NCBI GenBank assembly: GCA_951799405.1
Contig: OX637339.1
Coordinates: forward strand, 6,076,001 to 6,140,000
From: Agapetus fuscipes
Lineage: Eukaryota > Arthropoda > Insecta > Trichoptera > Glossosomatidae
DNA length: 64,000 bases
Direction: 5' to 3'
This document shows, one piece after another, positions 11,797 through 22,217 of the stretch. Position 1 is the stretch's first letter. Each line of letters begins with the position of its first letter. Below the pieces are notes generated by a model that saw only the letters and a list, made by a program, of their open reading frames with translations, ran no database searches and was not told the origin of the DNA. Position numbers and translations under genes: made by a program.

Positions 11797-12052
11797 CTGG
11801 ACAACAGGGAAGACAATACAACATCACACATTCATCATCCCAATGGGTCTCTCCAATGGCACTGCAGCCCAAATTGATCTTTAGCTGACAAAATATTTCA
11901 CTTAGGTACAACACCTCCTGTCCCCTGCAGCCATCCTCCAAATTTAACACTTGGAGAACTTGGGTGGCATCTCTTTGCACATAAAAAGGTGTGTTGTATA
12001 AACAGGTTCTGTTTCCGATTTTATTTCAAACCCAAAAAAAAAAAACTGAGCC

Positions 12053-12160
12053 TTTATCTACTAGAAATGAGAACCAGCCTCCATATTTGTGAAAATTAAT
12101 TGGTCCCACTCATTACATGCAACCTCTTAGGGAAAGAATAGTAAAAAAAGAAACACTATG
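12053..12160 (+). mobile_element. SINE family B fragment
   Basis: AGAAATGAGAACCAGCCTCC then TTAATTGGTCCCACTCATTACATG. Confidence 0.55.
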
Positions 12161-12427
12161 CATGTAGCATGTGTTTCTTTTTTGCGTTACTCTACATCCC
12201 ATTACTTCAAAATGTCACCAAAGCATATCAAACGGGTCTTCTTTTTCTCTTTCATCATTCACATTTTCCCCATGCATAAACACCTTGACAGTCTTTCATC
12301 GTCTATTCTTTCCACATGTTCAAATCATTTTTTCATCTTAAATATTTCAAAAACTTTACGTCCTTAGAAAAGTTGAAAGACAAGAAAAAGTGTATTTCTC
12401 TCTGCCCTTCCCATCCCTTAACTTATA

Positions 12428-12895
12428 GGTTGGTATTAGGCTGACCAGCCATGCTGTAAAAAATGGTTCACTTTGCCAATGTCACCCCTGTTTCAGGAAA
12501 GGTAGACAAAGTTTGCAGGGCTTATGTTCATTTGCAGTTTGGGTTTTGAATTGTAAGTAAAGTACACAGGCAGCATTTGTAAGCGCGAACTTACATGTCG
12601 CACGTTTAATAATAAAGAGAAATAACTCGAAAATTGGGGAAATCGAGATTTTGTAAAAAAACGCAAGAACAATGCGAGAAGAATAGGTAGAATGCGACAG
12701 CCGTTCAATTTGGACGAATATGACCGAGATAAAACATCGGCCGCCTTTTTCATCCCATACAAGTTGTACTGGCTGTCTGAACTTCAAACGTGATTCCCCA
12801 ACATTCATGTTTTTTGAGTTATTGCTCTTTATTATTAAACGTGCGATGTGTCTGTAAGAATGCATTTAATATGAATTTTAAATGTTAATATATCT
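12428..12895 (+). mobile_element. Retroposon family A, copy 4, split by the ATGT MITE
   Basis: Left piece 12428-12598, right piece 12846-12895 (GTGTCTGTAAGAATGCATTTAATATG); the 12599-12845 MITE lies between. Confidence 0.75.
12599..12845. mobile_element. MITE with 30-bp TIRs and 4-bp ATGT duplication
   Basis: 247 bp. ATGT at 12595-12598 and 12846-12849. Ends begin CGCACGTTTAATAATAAAGA and stay matched for about 30 bp with one mismatch. It splits a family A retroposon: joining the halves over one ATGT restores the family consensus, which proves the insertion boundaries. The superfamily is not assigned. Confidence 0.9.
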
Positions 12896-13098
12896 TTTCA
12901 ACTTAATTACTATTATTACTTGCCAGTCTCAAGAAGGAGGGTTATTGGGTAAAATAAGCTACTTGCCCGATGTAAGAAATCCTCAAGTTCACACAAACGG
13001 AAACCAAGCCTCGGAACAAAGCTGACAAAACTGACGGAACAAAACTAACAACAGATTATTGATCAAAAAGACGCATTCAAAGTTTGATAAATACATAC

Positions 13099-13335
13099 CT
13101 GATCAGGTTGGAAGCGGCAGATGGCTATCATCTCCTGGCAGAGGTTCTGCAGAGAAACGTTCTGCTTGATGTAGGTGATCATCACCTCTCCGTTGTAGGC
13201 AGTCTTGACCTTGATGTCATTGGTGTTATTGTCTTGGTTTACAAGTTGCGTAGGCATCTTGGTGATTGGGGGTGGTCAGCGCACTAAAATATATTATTTT
13301 CGGGAAAAATCCTCCAAAACTCCCATCAGACAACC
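13099..13335 (-). CDS. aPKC: aPKC first coding exon with 5' UTR (PB1 domain, first half)
   Basis: Coding part 13257-13099, 53 residues, starting MPTQLVNQ. The start is the first in-frame ATG (AAGATGCC context) after a polypyrimidine/CAG acceptor at 13336-13337, so 13258-13335 is 5' UTR and at least one non-coding exon lies upstream. The peptide IKVKTAYNGEVMITYI...LCQEMIAICRF is the beta-grasp beginning of the aPKC PB1 domain, with the basic KVK cluster on strand 1. It ends CAG|GTATGT and joins exon 2 in phase 0. The first 14 residues are a short Asn-rich leader. In Drosophila the kinase is recruited by Par-6/Cdc42 to the apical cortex. Divergently placed relative to cpb; a shared promoter in 13.4-15.4 kb is possible but not shown. 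Confidence 0.93.
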
Positions 13336-13424
13336 CTGAAATACAAAAAAAAAATAGGTTAGGAAATTCTAAGATGTTGATTTACAAAGATAGACAACAC
13401 TGTATAATCATATTGATACCCTAA

Positions 13425-13658
13425 AGGCAAAACTGAATAAGTGACGTATTAAGCTTACATGGGTTTCTCAGATAAATGCACCTTTTTCCAATTTTCTACG
13501 AGACAAAACTCTAAAAAAGTGTGAAAATCCTGTAGTTTAGAAGTTTATCATGAGCACTTCCTTGTAATTAATTCACTTTCTATTAGAAGTTAAACCCAAT
13601 AAAATGTATCATCCACGATTTCTCAAATCAGTGAATCTGAACTTATTCAGTTTTACCT
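13425..13658. mobile_element. TTAA-type MITE, AGGTAAAACTGA family, copy 1
   Basis: Ends AGGCAAAACTGAATAAGTG and CTTATTCAGTTTTACCT. Flanks CTAA and TGGT are decayed from TTAA by comparison with the copy at 50661. Just upstream of the aPKC acceptor at 13336, inside its intron. Confidence 0.8.
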
Positions 13659-13702
13659 TGGTGGCGATATAAAAGATAGAATAAGCACAGATAAGCCGGG
13701 AA

Positions 13703-13805
13703 AGAGCAATGTGATGTCACTTGGCTGGGTTGCTAAGAAAATAGAGTATTTATTTAAATGTACGGTTGCCTGGAAACAGATTATAACAAGATCACGCTGA
13801 TCCTT
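13703..13805. repeat. Family G repeat
   Basis: TGTGATGTCACTTGGCTGGGTTGCTAAGA, then diverged. In the aPKC upstream region. Confidence 0.55.
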
Positions 13806-13984
13806 TAAAACGTAAGCGATTTGGCATGCCAGATCACTCCATCACTCCATCTATTTCTTGTATATTGATTGATGATACTAATACAAATATTTACACTGCT
13901 AAATTTGAAAATTTGTGGCAGAAATTGAACATGTACATACTGATTACTGTTTGAAGATCTAATAAATAAATATTACTTAGGATG

Positions 13985-14270
13985 ATTTATGTTGTGAGCG
14001 CTGTTTTAGTGCGAATTCCATCACAAGAGCTGTCAGCGGATTTGGGATCGCTGTAGAAAGCGCCAATTACTCAAGCAAGACCCAGTTGCTGTAAGGCTGG
14101 ATGGACCTTAAGCGACCACTCCTTGGTAAAGGCACATACATTCTCCAACTAAGCAAAGAGCATAATTTTACAACTAATTATTTTGTTGTGCTTCACCGGG
14201 AGCCGATCCGCGACCTTCCGATTATGAGCCTGTAGAGATACCCACTAGACTACAAGAGACTTATTTTACT
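13985..14270 (-). mobile_element. SINE family C
   Basis: Reverse: tail AGCGCTGTTTTAGTGCG, body CAAGACCCAGTTGCTGTAAG, head with GGAGCCGATCCGCGACC (B-box complement). Confidence 0.7.
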
Positions 14271-14274
14271 CTCG

Positions 14275-16130
14275 ACGTTTCGTCAGGTGTCTCAACTTCC
14301 GATTCATTTATTTAACCTTAAAACAATGAATTTTTGAGTCATACAACTACAAAAGCAGCCTAAATCATAAAGCCAATGTTTCGTGTTTAAAAAAGTATGG
14401 AATTTTTGCTAAACATGTAATGTCAACAGTAGTAACTGATAACGGTTTATTATAGTAAAACACATTACATATATTAACAAAGGTATTTTACCATATCCTG
14501 CAAATCTCTTGTTTACCATTAACCTTAAAAAACCTTAATAAGGTCCGGTTTATACAATGTGAATCATAATTCACAAAGAACTATGACGGTAAAATTCCTG
14601 AGTTCAAATGTCAGCTAAAGGCAGTCCAGAATATGAAAAAAAAAAATTTGGACCTTTACCTAAAGGTGTTGGGTGTGGGCTTATAGAGAATGCAGTTGCC
14701 GGCCAAGCAGTATGTGTAATTTTCGTAAAAAAAGTTAAACAATTTCAATAGAATACAAAACAAACTAATTTTGACACAAATCACAAGTGGCCGACCGCAC
14801 TGTTATTGTGGGGTATACCAGCATGATAAAAATATATCCCCGGTGAAGGTTCTGACATTTGTTGAATAAAATATTATTGAAAACTGCTTGAAAAAGCCCA
14901 AGTACCTATTAAATGTTTTCGAACATAATTTTTAATCATAGAAGTTTATAAAAAAAACTAAGTTATTATCGCATTTAAAGTATTATTCAAATGGTAGGCA
15001 TAAATACAAGGAATCATTTAGTGGCATGGCAATAAAATGTACTTTGACATTTTGACTGTGGTGGTATTTTGTGTTGCATATTGTGGGGACTTTTTGTATC
15101 AGGTAAAAAGAGATGCACTACTTTACCATTTCCAACAGGCGGAAATTAAAGTCAAATGTATAAAAAATACATTTAATTATTAACATTTACTAAATAAATT
15201 TAGTTTTTGTTGATTTTGAAAATAATTTAGTATATTTTTGATGTAATTCATGAAAGTTTTGTTACAAATAATAAGACATTTATTTCTTTAGCTTATTTTA
15301 ACCGGAAGCTGTCACCAATTCTTATGTCGGTTTTTGAGCCTAGCCCTGCCCACTTCTAGTGGGATTTTTTTGTATTTTGTGCACCCTGGACGTCCAAAAT
15401 GGTACGTAGATGACAAAAACATTGTCTTTATTGACTAATTCAACATTTTTCACAGTGGATTCAATTTATAATCCTCCAAAATCACCGCAGTGAAAGAAAA
15501 TGGTTCCGTTCGTGTTTGACAGATTTGCATGATAATAAAAATATTAGTCATGCCTATTTAGCCTGAACGATTTCCTTTTCGACCTGGAAAATGCTATGGT
15601 TTAATAATATTCCCTTGCACGACATAACCCTATTGAAAAAGTCTGCGCACGGTTACAAACCCACGACATGGTTTTGACAACTCAAATATTAATTTATGAA
15701 TCATTCTTCATTACTTATTTATATGCTCTTATCACTGTGGAAGTATCGGTGTTTGTGCCACTACTTTGAAGTATTTTCGACCATGATTCCGGTTCACAAC
15801 TAACAAGTCCTCCGCTTTCTAGAAATACAACACTATATACCATGACTATATATATATTTTGAAATTCGAGTTAAAAATACTTCTGATTTTATATTTAAGT
15901 ACCCTCTGGATAAAATACTTGCGTCTCTCTTTAAATAGAACAGGTGGTTGTCTCCAAACAAGTACCTCGGCATTAGCTTTACTTGTATTTATTATATTGT
16001 AATTTACCCAAGGAAAATATATTTTTAATGAAAACCATTTGACATCATTTTTCAGTAAGTAGGTACCTTCTTAGTTGCAAAGTACATTGGAGTAGTTTGG
16101 AGAGTTGTAAAAATGTAATTTGCTGTGTAT
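14275..16130. other. Presumed aPKC/cpb upstream region
   Basis: AT-rich, no ORF. Both genes need a non-coding or near-empty first exon in or near this stretch; apart from the ATG|GTACGT at 15399 nothing can be fixed. Confidence 0.5.
15399..15401 (+). CDS. cpb: Candidate first coding exon of cpb (start codon only)
   Basis: The first recognised cpb exon begins in phase 0 with [10 protein letters not shown] after a CAG acceptor, so the initiator Met should end an upstream exon as ATG|GT. The best such site between 13.3 and 18.0 kb is CCAAAATG|GTACGT at 15392-15407, where the donor matches the insect consensus. A weaker alternative is AAATG|GTAGGC near 14.99 kb. Chosen by rule, not by similarity. 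If wrong, the internal ATG at 18015 would still give a protein four residues shorter. Confidence 0.35.
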
Positions 16131-16136
16131 GTTCCT

Positions 16137-16372
16137 TGACTTATAGGCTGACCACCCATGCTGTAGAAAATGGTTCACTTTGCCAATGTCACCTCTGTTT
16201 CAGGGAAGGTCGGCAGGAGTTGCAGGGTGTATGTCCATTTGAGATTCGGGTTTTTATATTTTAGGATTGCATGCGGCATGTTTAGCGCGAACTTAAACAT
16301 GTCTGTTTTGTGAAAATGCATGTAATGTGAATCTCTAATGTTGCTTATATTTTGCAACTTAGATTAGATTAG
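16137..16372 (+). mobile_element. Retroposon family A, copy 5
   Basis: CTTGACTTATAGGCTGACCACCC through TTTGCAACTTAGATTAGATTAG tail; nearly complete. Confidence 0.78.
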
Positions 16373-16589
16373 TACTTCCCAAAGTATAGTAACGCCGAAA
16401 GTGAATTTAATCTACCTTTGTATTAAAAAAAATTATCAACCCAAGCCTATTGGAATTGCTCTAAGATATTGCCGAATAACTCCAAGTTGAAGAAATAATG
16501 AACTTGGCGACAATTCCCATACTAAAATATTGTGACATCAGACAGCCGAGTTTCTAGGGAAGAGAAAACATATTAAAAAAACATATTCA

Positions 16590-16890
16590 AGACCAGTGCG
16601 TAGTCCAGGTGGTAAAACTTTGGACTCGTAACTGGAAGATCGTGGGTTCGAATCCTGGCGAGGCACAAAAAATATACCATTTAAATTTCAAATTTGCTCT
16701 TTGCTGGGTTGAAAAATTCATAACCTTAACCAAAGACCGGTCATCAAAAGGTCCATCCAGCCTTACAACAACTGGGTCTTGCTTGAGAATTGGCGCTTTC
16801 TACAGCGACGACCAAGCTCGCAGAGGGCTCTTGAGGTGTGATACACACAAAAACAGCGCTCACCAAAGAAATCAGCCTAATTTAATTTTT
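16590..16890 (+). mobile_element. SINE family C, complete
   Basis: GACCAGTGCGTAGTCCAGGT head, GTGGGTTCGAATCCTGGCG B box, tail GAGGGCTCTTGAGGTGTGAT then CACAAAAACAGCGCTCACC and an AT-rich end. The best full copy. Confidence 0.8.
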
Positions 16891-17569
16891 TTTTTAATTA
16901 ACTTGACATTAGTTGCTTAGGACCCTAGTGACATAGACCTGTGAAGTTTGCCTGCTGAGAAATATAAACAAATTTAAAATTTTGTGTCAAGTCCATTCCC
17001 TTGAATTGAAAATGTGAATTCTGAAGAGTTCACCTGCTAATTTCAGCATTTAACATGAATTCCTTACACATTCCTTCACTAAATTGACAGAGAATAAGAA
17101 AGGATGGTGCTTACCTTAAAAATGTAAAGAAAAATACTTTCCCTGCCACCTATAAAAAAATAAATCTAAATCACCCCAGCGCATCTTACGTACTGCATGA
17201 ATCACGCTTCGTTTCATTCATAAACATCTGTTAACTTTTTCTACTTCAAATGGCGAGTTAACATTTGTTGTGTCAAATCTTAAATATGCATTTGTTTCTT
17301 TGATAAACTTGACACCTCTGGTTTTGCATGCGGACTCATAAACCACTGAGTCATGTACTGCCTATCTCACTATTGGATTTCAGATTCAAAGTTAGCTTTG
17401 CTCTGAAAGAAATCACAAAAAATGTAAGCTCAATTGAGTCCCATGGAGCCAAAGGTGGCATCAAAATATTTTTTGGAAATGAGATTAATGTACGGAAATA
17501 CAGAGAATCATTTTCATATATTCATCTGATGTAAAAACGTGACTAAGCCACACACATCAATCAGACGTG

Positions 17570-17712
17570 GAAACGGATATCTTGATCTTGCAGGAGATAT
17601 GTTTTCCGAGATCTGTTGCCTTGGTCTGTGTGAACTGTAGCTTCCGGACGATTCTCCCATGTCTACGATGCGTTTCTTCAGCGTGAAAGTGAAATGATAA
17701 AGATGATCTTGA
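17570..17712. repeat. Family P half element
   Basis: ATGTTTTCCGAGATCTGTTG...CTTCCGGACGATTCTCCC...TACGATGCGTTTCTTCAGCG matches one arm and the spacer of the 43.7 kb element; the other arm is absent, replaced by a family B SINE. Confidence 0.6.
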
Positions 17713-17875
17713 TGAAAACTGGCATCACCTAAGTGTAAATTTTGCCGGTATTTTATTTTGGGTTTGAAATAAACACCTAAAAGGGAAATCATTTCTGACA
17801 TCCCGGTGGGATTCGAACCCAAGCTCTCGGTATGGAATGCAAGCACTCTACCAACTGAGCTATCGACCGGACTCT
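17700..17875 (-). mobile_element. SINE family B
   Basis: Reverse: GGGATTCGAACCCAAGCTC and TACCAACTGAGCTATCGACC (head complement). Fused to the family P half element. Confidence 0.72.
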
Positions 17876-18002
17876 CTCATTTTTTAAAAACAACCAAAAT
17901 CGTCCTCTTTTTTTCTTTATGATTCATATGATGTAGAAAGCAGTTCTCCAGTGTCGACAGCCAGCCGTCTAAACCTTAATCTCCTGTTCCTTCTTATTTC
18001 AG

Positions 18003-18387
18003 ACTGACGCCCAGATGGACTGCGCGCTTGATCTGATGCGCCGCCTGCCTCCGCAGCAGATCGAGAAGAACCTCAGCGACCTGATAGACCTGGTTCCCAG
18101 CCTGTGCGAGGACCTGCTCTCTTCAGTGGACCAGCCCCTGAAGATAGCCAAGGACCGCAGCAACGGGAAAGACTACCTGCTGTGCGACTACAACAGGGAC
18201 GGAGACTCGTACCGCTCCCCCTGGTCCAACACGTACGACCCCCCGCTTGAGGATGGCTCCATGCCCTCGGAGAAGCTGCGGAGATTGGAAATTGACGCAA
18301 ATCATGCGTTTGACCAGTACAGGGAGATGTACTTTGAAGGGGGGGTGTCGTCGGTTTATTTGTGGGACTTGGAGCACGGATTCGCAG
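18003..18387 (+). CDS. cpb: F-actin capping protein subunit beta, exon 2
   Basis: Residues 2-129 plus the first base of 130 of the beta subunit of the CapZ-type heterodimer that caps actin barbed ends. It starts at the CAG acceptor with [15 protein letters not shown] and carries the family signatures [44 protein letters not shown] and [24 protein letters not shown], almost residue for residue as in fly cpb. The donor is GCAG|GTAAAC in phase 1. The exon is conspicuously GC-rich against its surroundings. Large antisense frames over it are composition shadows. Confidence 0.97.
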
Positions 18388-18544
18388 GTAAACAATGTGC
18401 TTTTATTTTATTCAATAAAAAAATGCTCAGGATTACTTTTGTGGTAACAAGAGTACAATAAATTAAATATTAGGTTATCACTTGTTCCTTGACTATTGGG
18501 TTAAACAAAATGTGTAAAACTGAATGTGTACTAACAAATTCAAA

Positions 18545-18622
18545 TCTACACCTCGAATGAACATAAACCCTGCAACTTTCGCCGACCTTCCCTGAAATAG
18601 GGGTGACATTGGCAAAGTGTTA
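18545..18622 (-). mobile_element. Retroposon family A fragment
   Basis: Central block only (AACATAAACCCTGCAACTTTC...GGGGTGACATTGGCAAAGTG), cut by the hAT MITE region. Confidence 0.65.
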
Positions 18623-18632
18623 TGACCTAGGG

Positions 18633-18914
18633 TAGGGGTCGGCAATCTTTTGAGTTAGAAGAGCCAAATATTACCATTCATAAAATTCAAAGTGTGTATA
18701 GAGCTACAAATGTTTTCTTGTCAACAATAAATAGCGTTGAGGGGGGAGGGGGGAAAGTGGTGGAGAGATACGTAAAATCGGTGCTTAATCAATTCAGAAT
18801 GATTTGTGTGTTATTCGATCAGAAGTGTTTTTTTGTTGTTGAAAATTTTTTTTGAAAAAACTTCACACCCAAAGAGCCGCATATGGCTCGCGAGCCGCAG
18901 GTTGCCGACTCTTA
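18633..18914. mobile_element. hAT-type MITE copy 2
   Basis: Ends TAGGGGTCGGCAATC and GTTGCCGACTCTTA with 8-bp flanks ACCTAGGG/GCCTAGGG (7 of 8). It lies between a family A fragment and a tRNA-like SINE head. Shares the 'ggctctttgggtgtgaag' subterminal block (reverse) with copy 1. Confidence 0.85.
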
Positions 18915-19150
18915 GCCTAGGGGGTCGAGTGGCTGATCTTTCTTGCGTATTTGGAATAGAATAACGCTTGTTCGATCCCTGCCTGGGTCCATTGACCATA
19001 ACTTTGACCCTGGTTCAATAGATGTCCTTGGGTGATTATTAATCAATAATTCATTAAAATATGCAATAATGAATTATTAATACATGATATTAATACCTCT
19101 TTCTGGCCAGGCAGAGTAGGTTGGTGAATTGCATGTGATGTGAATCATTT
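18915..19150 (+). mobile_element. Another tRNA-like SINE, single family member
   Basis: GGGGTCGAGTGGCTGATC (A-box-like), TTGTTCGATCCCTGCCTGGG (B-box-like), then AT-rich tail and TCTGGCCAGGCAGAGTAGG; its tail matches the insert in the family G repeat at 3.3 kb (reverse). Confidence 0.5.
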
Positions 19151-19479
19151 GTTTCAGTAAATATAGGTTGTTAGCTTCATACTAACCTATTAGCCAAGGA
19201 ATATGTACACAGAAAATGGCATTCTCTCTGTTTCCATGTATTTACCTCAAGGTAAAAATAATTCCTGTGTGCCGCCTTTAATTCTATACGACTGATACGT
19301 GAATGTGCGTCACCCAGCCCCAGAAACTGGTGAATCATGGTAGAGAGGAGATTGCTACCCACAATGTTAGTCTGTAAGAAAGATTAGATAAGATTACAAT
19401 GTTCGGCAAGCAAACATCAATAATCCAGCTATTTACTTACAATTTTCATACTTTTTTCTAATCCTATGCAGGAAGCCCC

Positions 19480-19825
19480 CTATAATCTATAATCTAAGTT
19501 ACAAAGAGACATGTGAGACATACAAGAGCCCTCTGCGACCAAGCTATCAGAGGGCTCTTGAGGTGTGATACTCACAAAAACAGCGCTCACCAAATAAATC
19601 ATCCTAATTTATTTATTATATATTATTATTATAGATGTTTCGGATTCATATAAAATGTATACCCACAAGCTGACACTGTAAGTTCGCGCTTACATATGCT
19701 GCATGTGTACTTGCAAAATAAAACACTAAATTGAAATGAACATAAACCCTGTAACTCTTGCTGACCTAAAACAGGGGTGATTTCAGCAGAGTAAATTCAT
19801 TTTTACAGTATTTGTGGTCAGCTTT
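19480..19825 (-). mobile_element. Retroposon family A, copy with family C inserted
   Basis: CTATAATCTATAATCTAAG tail at the left, then a 5'-truncated family C unit (about 19526-19636) ending in an (ATT)n run, then A resumes at GTTTCGGATTCATATAAAATG. Confidence 0.7.
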
Positions 19826-20462
19826 TGAATCAAGAAGCATACATTTAATCTATTATCGAAGTTGAAGAGATGTACTGTAGGGCCTCACTAATCCGTACAG
19901 GCAATAAACAATCCCTTGGTGGATTATCAGTATATAAGTAATAATTTATCAGTATGTAAGTTTCCACATCGTTTGAATTTTTTAATAGCTTTTAAACTGG
20001 AATACTTAAATAAATTATTTGAGTATTTATCTCCTTAGTTACTTTCATTATCAAATGATACATGTGACATACAAGATCCAATGGTGACTGGTATTAACGT
20101 TCAATCATTCTCTTCTTGCATATTAAAATGTTAATTGTCAATTTGAATCATTTATAACATCAATCTTTTTATATAACCCAAGCAAAGTTGTATACTCGTT
20201 GAATTATTTCGCAGATTCAACCAAATTAGTAGATGTATTGCATTAAAAATTGTGTAAAGACAGTTGTGGATTCTAACCTCCTAAAGATTTGACAGATAAA
20301 AAGCTTTGTATGGATGAGAGACTAGCGCATCTGCCGGTCAGATTTGAAAATAACCCAGCCCAATGACAAAGTTTATTTTTGCGCCTTTTTCTATGTTCCG
20401 AACTCATTATGGTAATTATTTCTATAGATTTCACCTTCCATGATTATAGTAGACATTTATGA

Positions 20463-20714
<252 letters not shown>

Positions 20715-21157
20715 TGAGATTACTGTTGTGATCTGGTTGGCCATAGCGTTGACAAATTGCAAGTAAAGGCTTCAATTATTTAGCATGTATCAATAGACGG
20801 GCATTCCTCAGAGACGATATTTAATTTTATTATGAAAGTCTTAAATCTAGAAAGATATTTCTTGGTGATTAAATTTAAACTTGGGTAACAGTCGTTCAAC
20901 ATAATTCTGTAATTATAACTTACTCTCTAGGGTACATATTAAAATTTCAAATCAAAAAAGTTCAGGAAGTCGAGGAAACTTAATTTAATCTAAGTTCTCC
21001 TACAATGGTAAGTTCACAATCAGCCGCCGAGCGAGGAACATCGCATCGCTGTAAATTTACAGCGTCACCAAACGCGTGTTCGCGATGTGTTCGAGTAACT
21101 TGAGTGACTAAATTAAAAATTAACACAGATTAATAAACAAAAAACAAAAAAGAGAAG

Positions 21158-22180
21158 ATGACGAGAGCAAACAAAGAAATGAAGGAAGAAATCATGGAAT
21201 TCATGGAAAAAAAATTCGCCGATATAAAAGAAGAATTAAATGGGCAATTCAAGGACTTAAAATCACAGATAGAAGAGTGTAGGAAGGAGATACAAGAATT
21301 AAGAATAGAACTAAGAGGAACAACAAGTGGACGCAAAACATACGCGACTGTAACAAACTCTACCAACACATTTATAAAAGATAAAAACAGAGAAGAAACA
21401 AAATATGCAATACAAGTAGAATAAAAAAAAAACACATTAAAGGCGGACGAAATGAAAACAAAAATTAAAAATAGAATTGATGTGACGAATTTAAAAATTG
21501 GAATAGCTGGAATGAAAACAACAGGTGAAAATAAAATTACAATCATTTGCGCTGAGAAAAAAAGTGCAGAAAAATTAACTAAGGAAATTACAAGTACACT
21601 TGGGAAGGAAATAATGGCAGAGGAATTTAAAAAAAAGAAACCATACATAGTATTAAAAGGACTTGAAAGAAACCTTACGGAAGAGGAAATCATAATGGGC
21701 ATTACAATACAAAATGAGGGTATAGACGAAAGGGAAAGAAGCAACATGAAACTGATAAAAGAGCTAAAAAGTATTGACAAACAAAGTGGAAAACAGAGAG
21801 AAATGACAAACTACATCATGGAAACCACAGGGGGACTAAGGAAAATCCTCCTAGAAAAAGGAAAAATAAACATAAAATACAACAGAGCGCTAGTTGAGGA
21901 CTGTAATACTCTGGTGCAGTGCTACCACTGCCTGAAGTTTGGGCACACTGCACTAAGATGCCTGAGCAGGACACGGCCCCCAACATGTCCTCACTGCGCA
22001 GAAGAACATACGTATGACAAATGTACAAATTTAAAAAACAACCAAATCTGCAGCAACTGCCATTTTTTGAATATTAAATATAAAACTAAAAGTGACACAA
22101 ACCATAGAACAACCAGCATAACATGTAGCTACAGACAAAAAATGATTAAAAGAGCAAAAGAACGCATTGATTATGAATAA
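21158..22180 (+). pseudogene. LINE ORF1 (gag-like, coiled coil plus zinc knuckles), one in-frame stop
   Basis: A single reading frame interrupted only by TAA at 21422-21424. The first 88 residues are a charged coiled coil (KEMKEEIMEFMEKK...FKDLKSQIEECRKEIQ). The frame resumes through KKNTLKADEMKTKIK and gives 242 residues from 21452 with an RRM-like middle part and three cysteine clusters: CYHCLKFGHTALRC, CPHCAEEHTYDKC and CSNC...C. ORF1 proteins of this type bind element RNA. The stop lies in an A-rich tract and looks recent. Frame and coding continuity on both sides support one original protein. Confidence 0.85.
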
Positions 22181-22217
22181 TACCTAATATATGTTTATCC
22201 AACCTTAAAATTAAAAA

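Noticed and set aside
18073..18395. Antisense ORFs over cpb exon 2
   Set aside because: Shadows of a GC-rich conserved exon; no splice logic and no family.
21130..21780. 216-residue hydrophobic-looking ORF on the minus strand
   Set aside because: It is the antisense of the A-rich LINE ORF1; Phe/Ser/Ile richness is the mirror of Lys/Glu codons. No domain.
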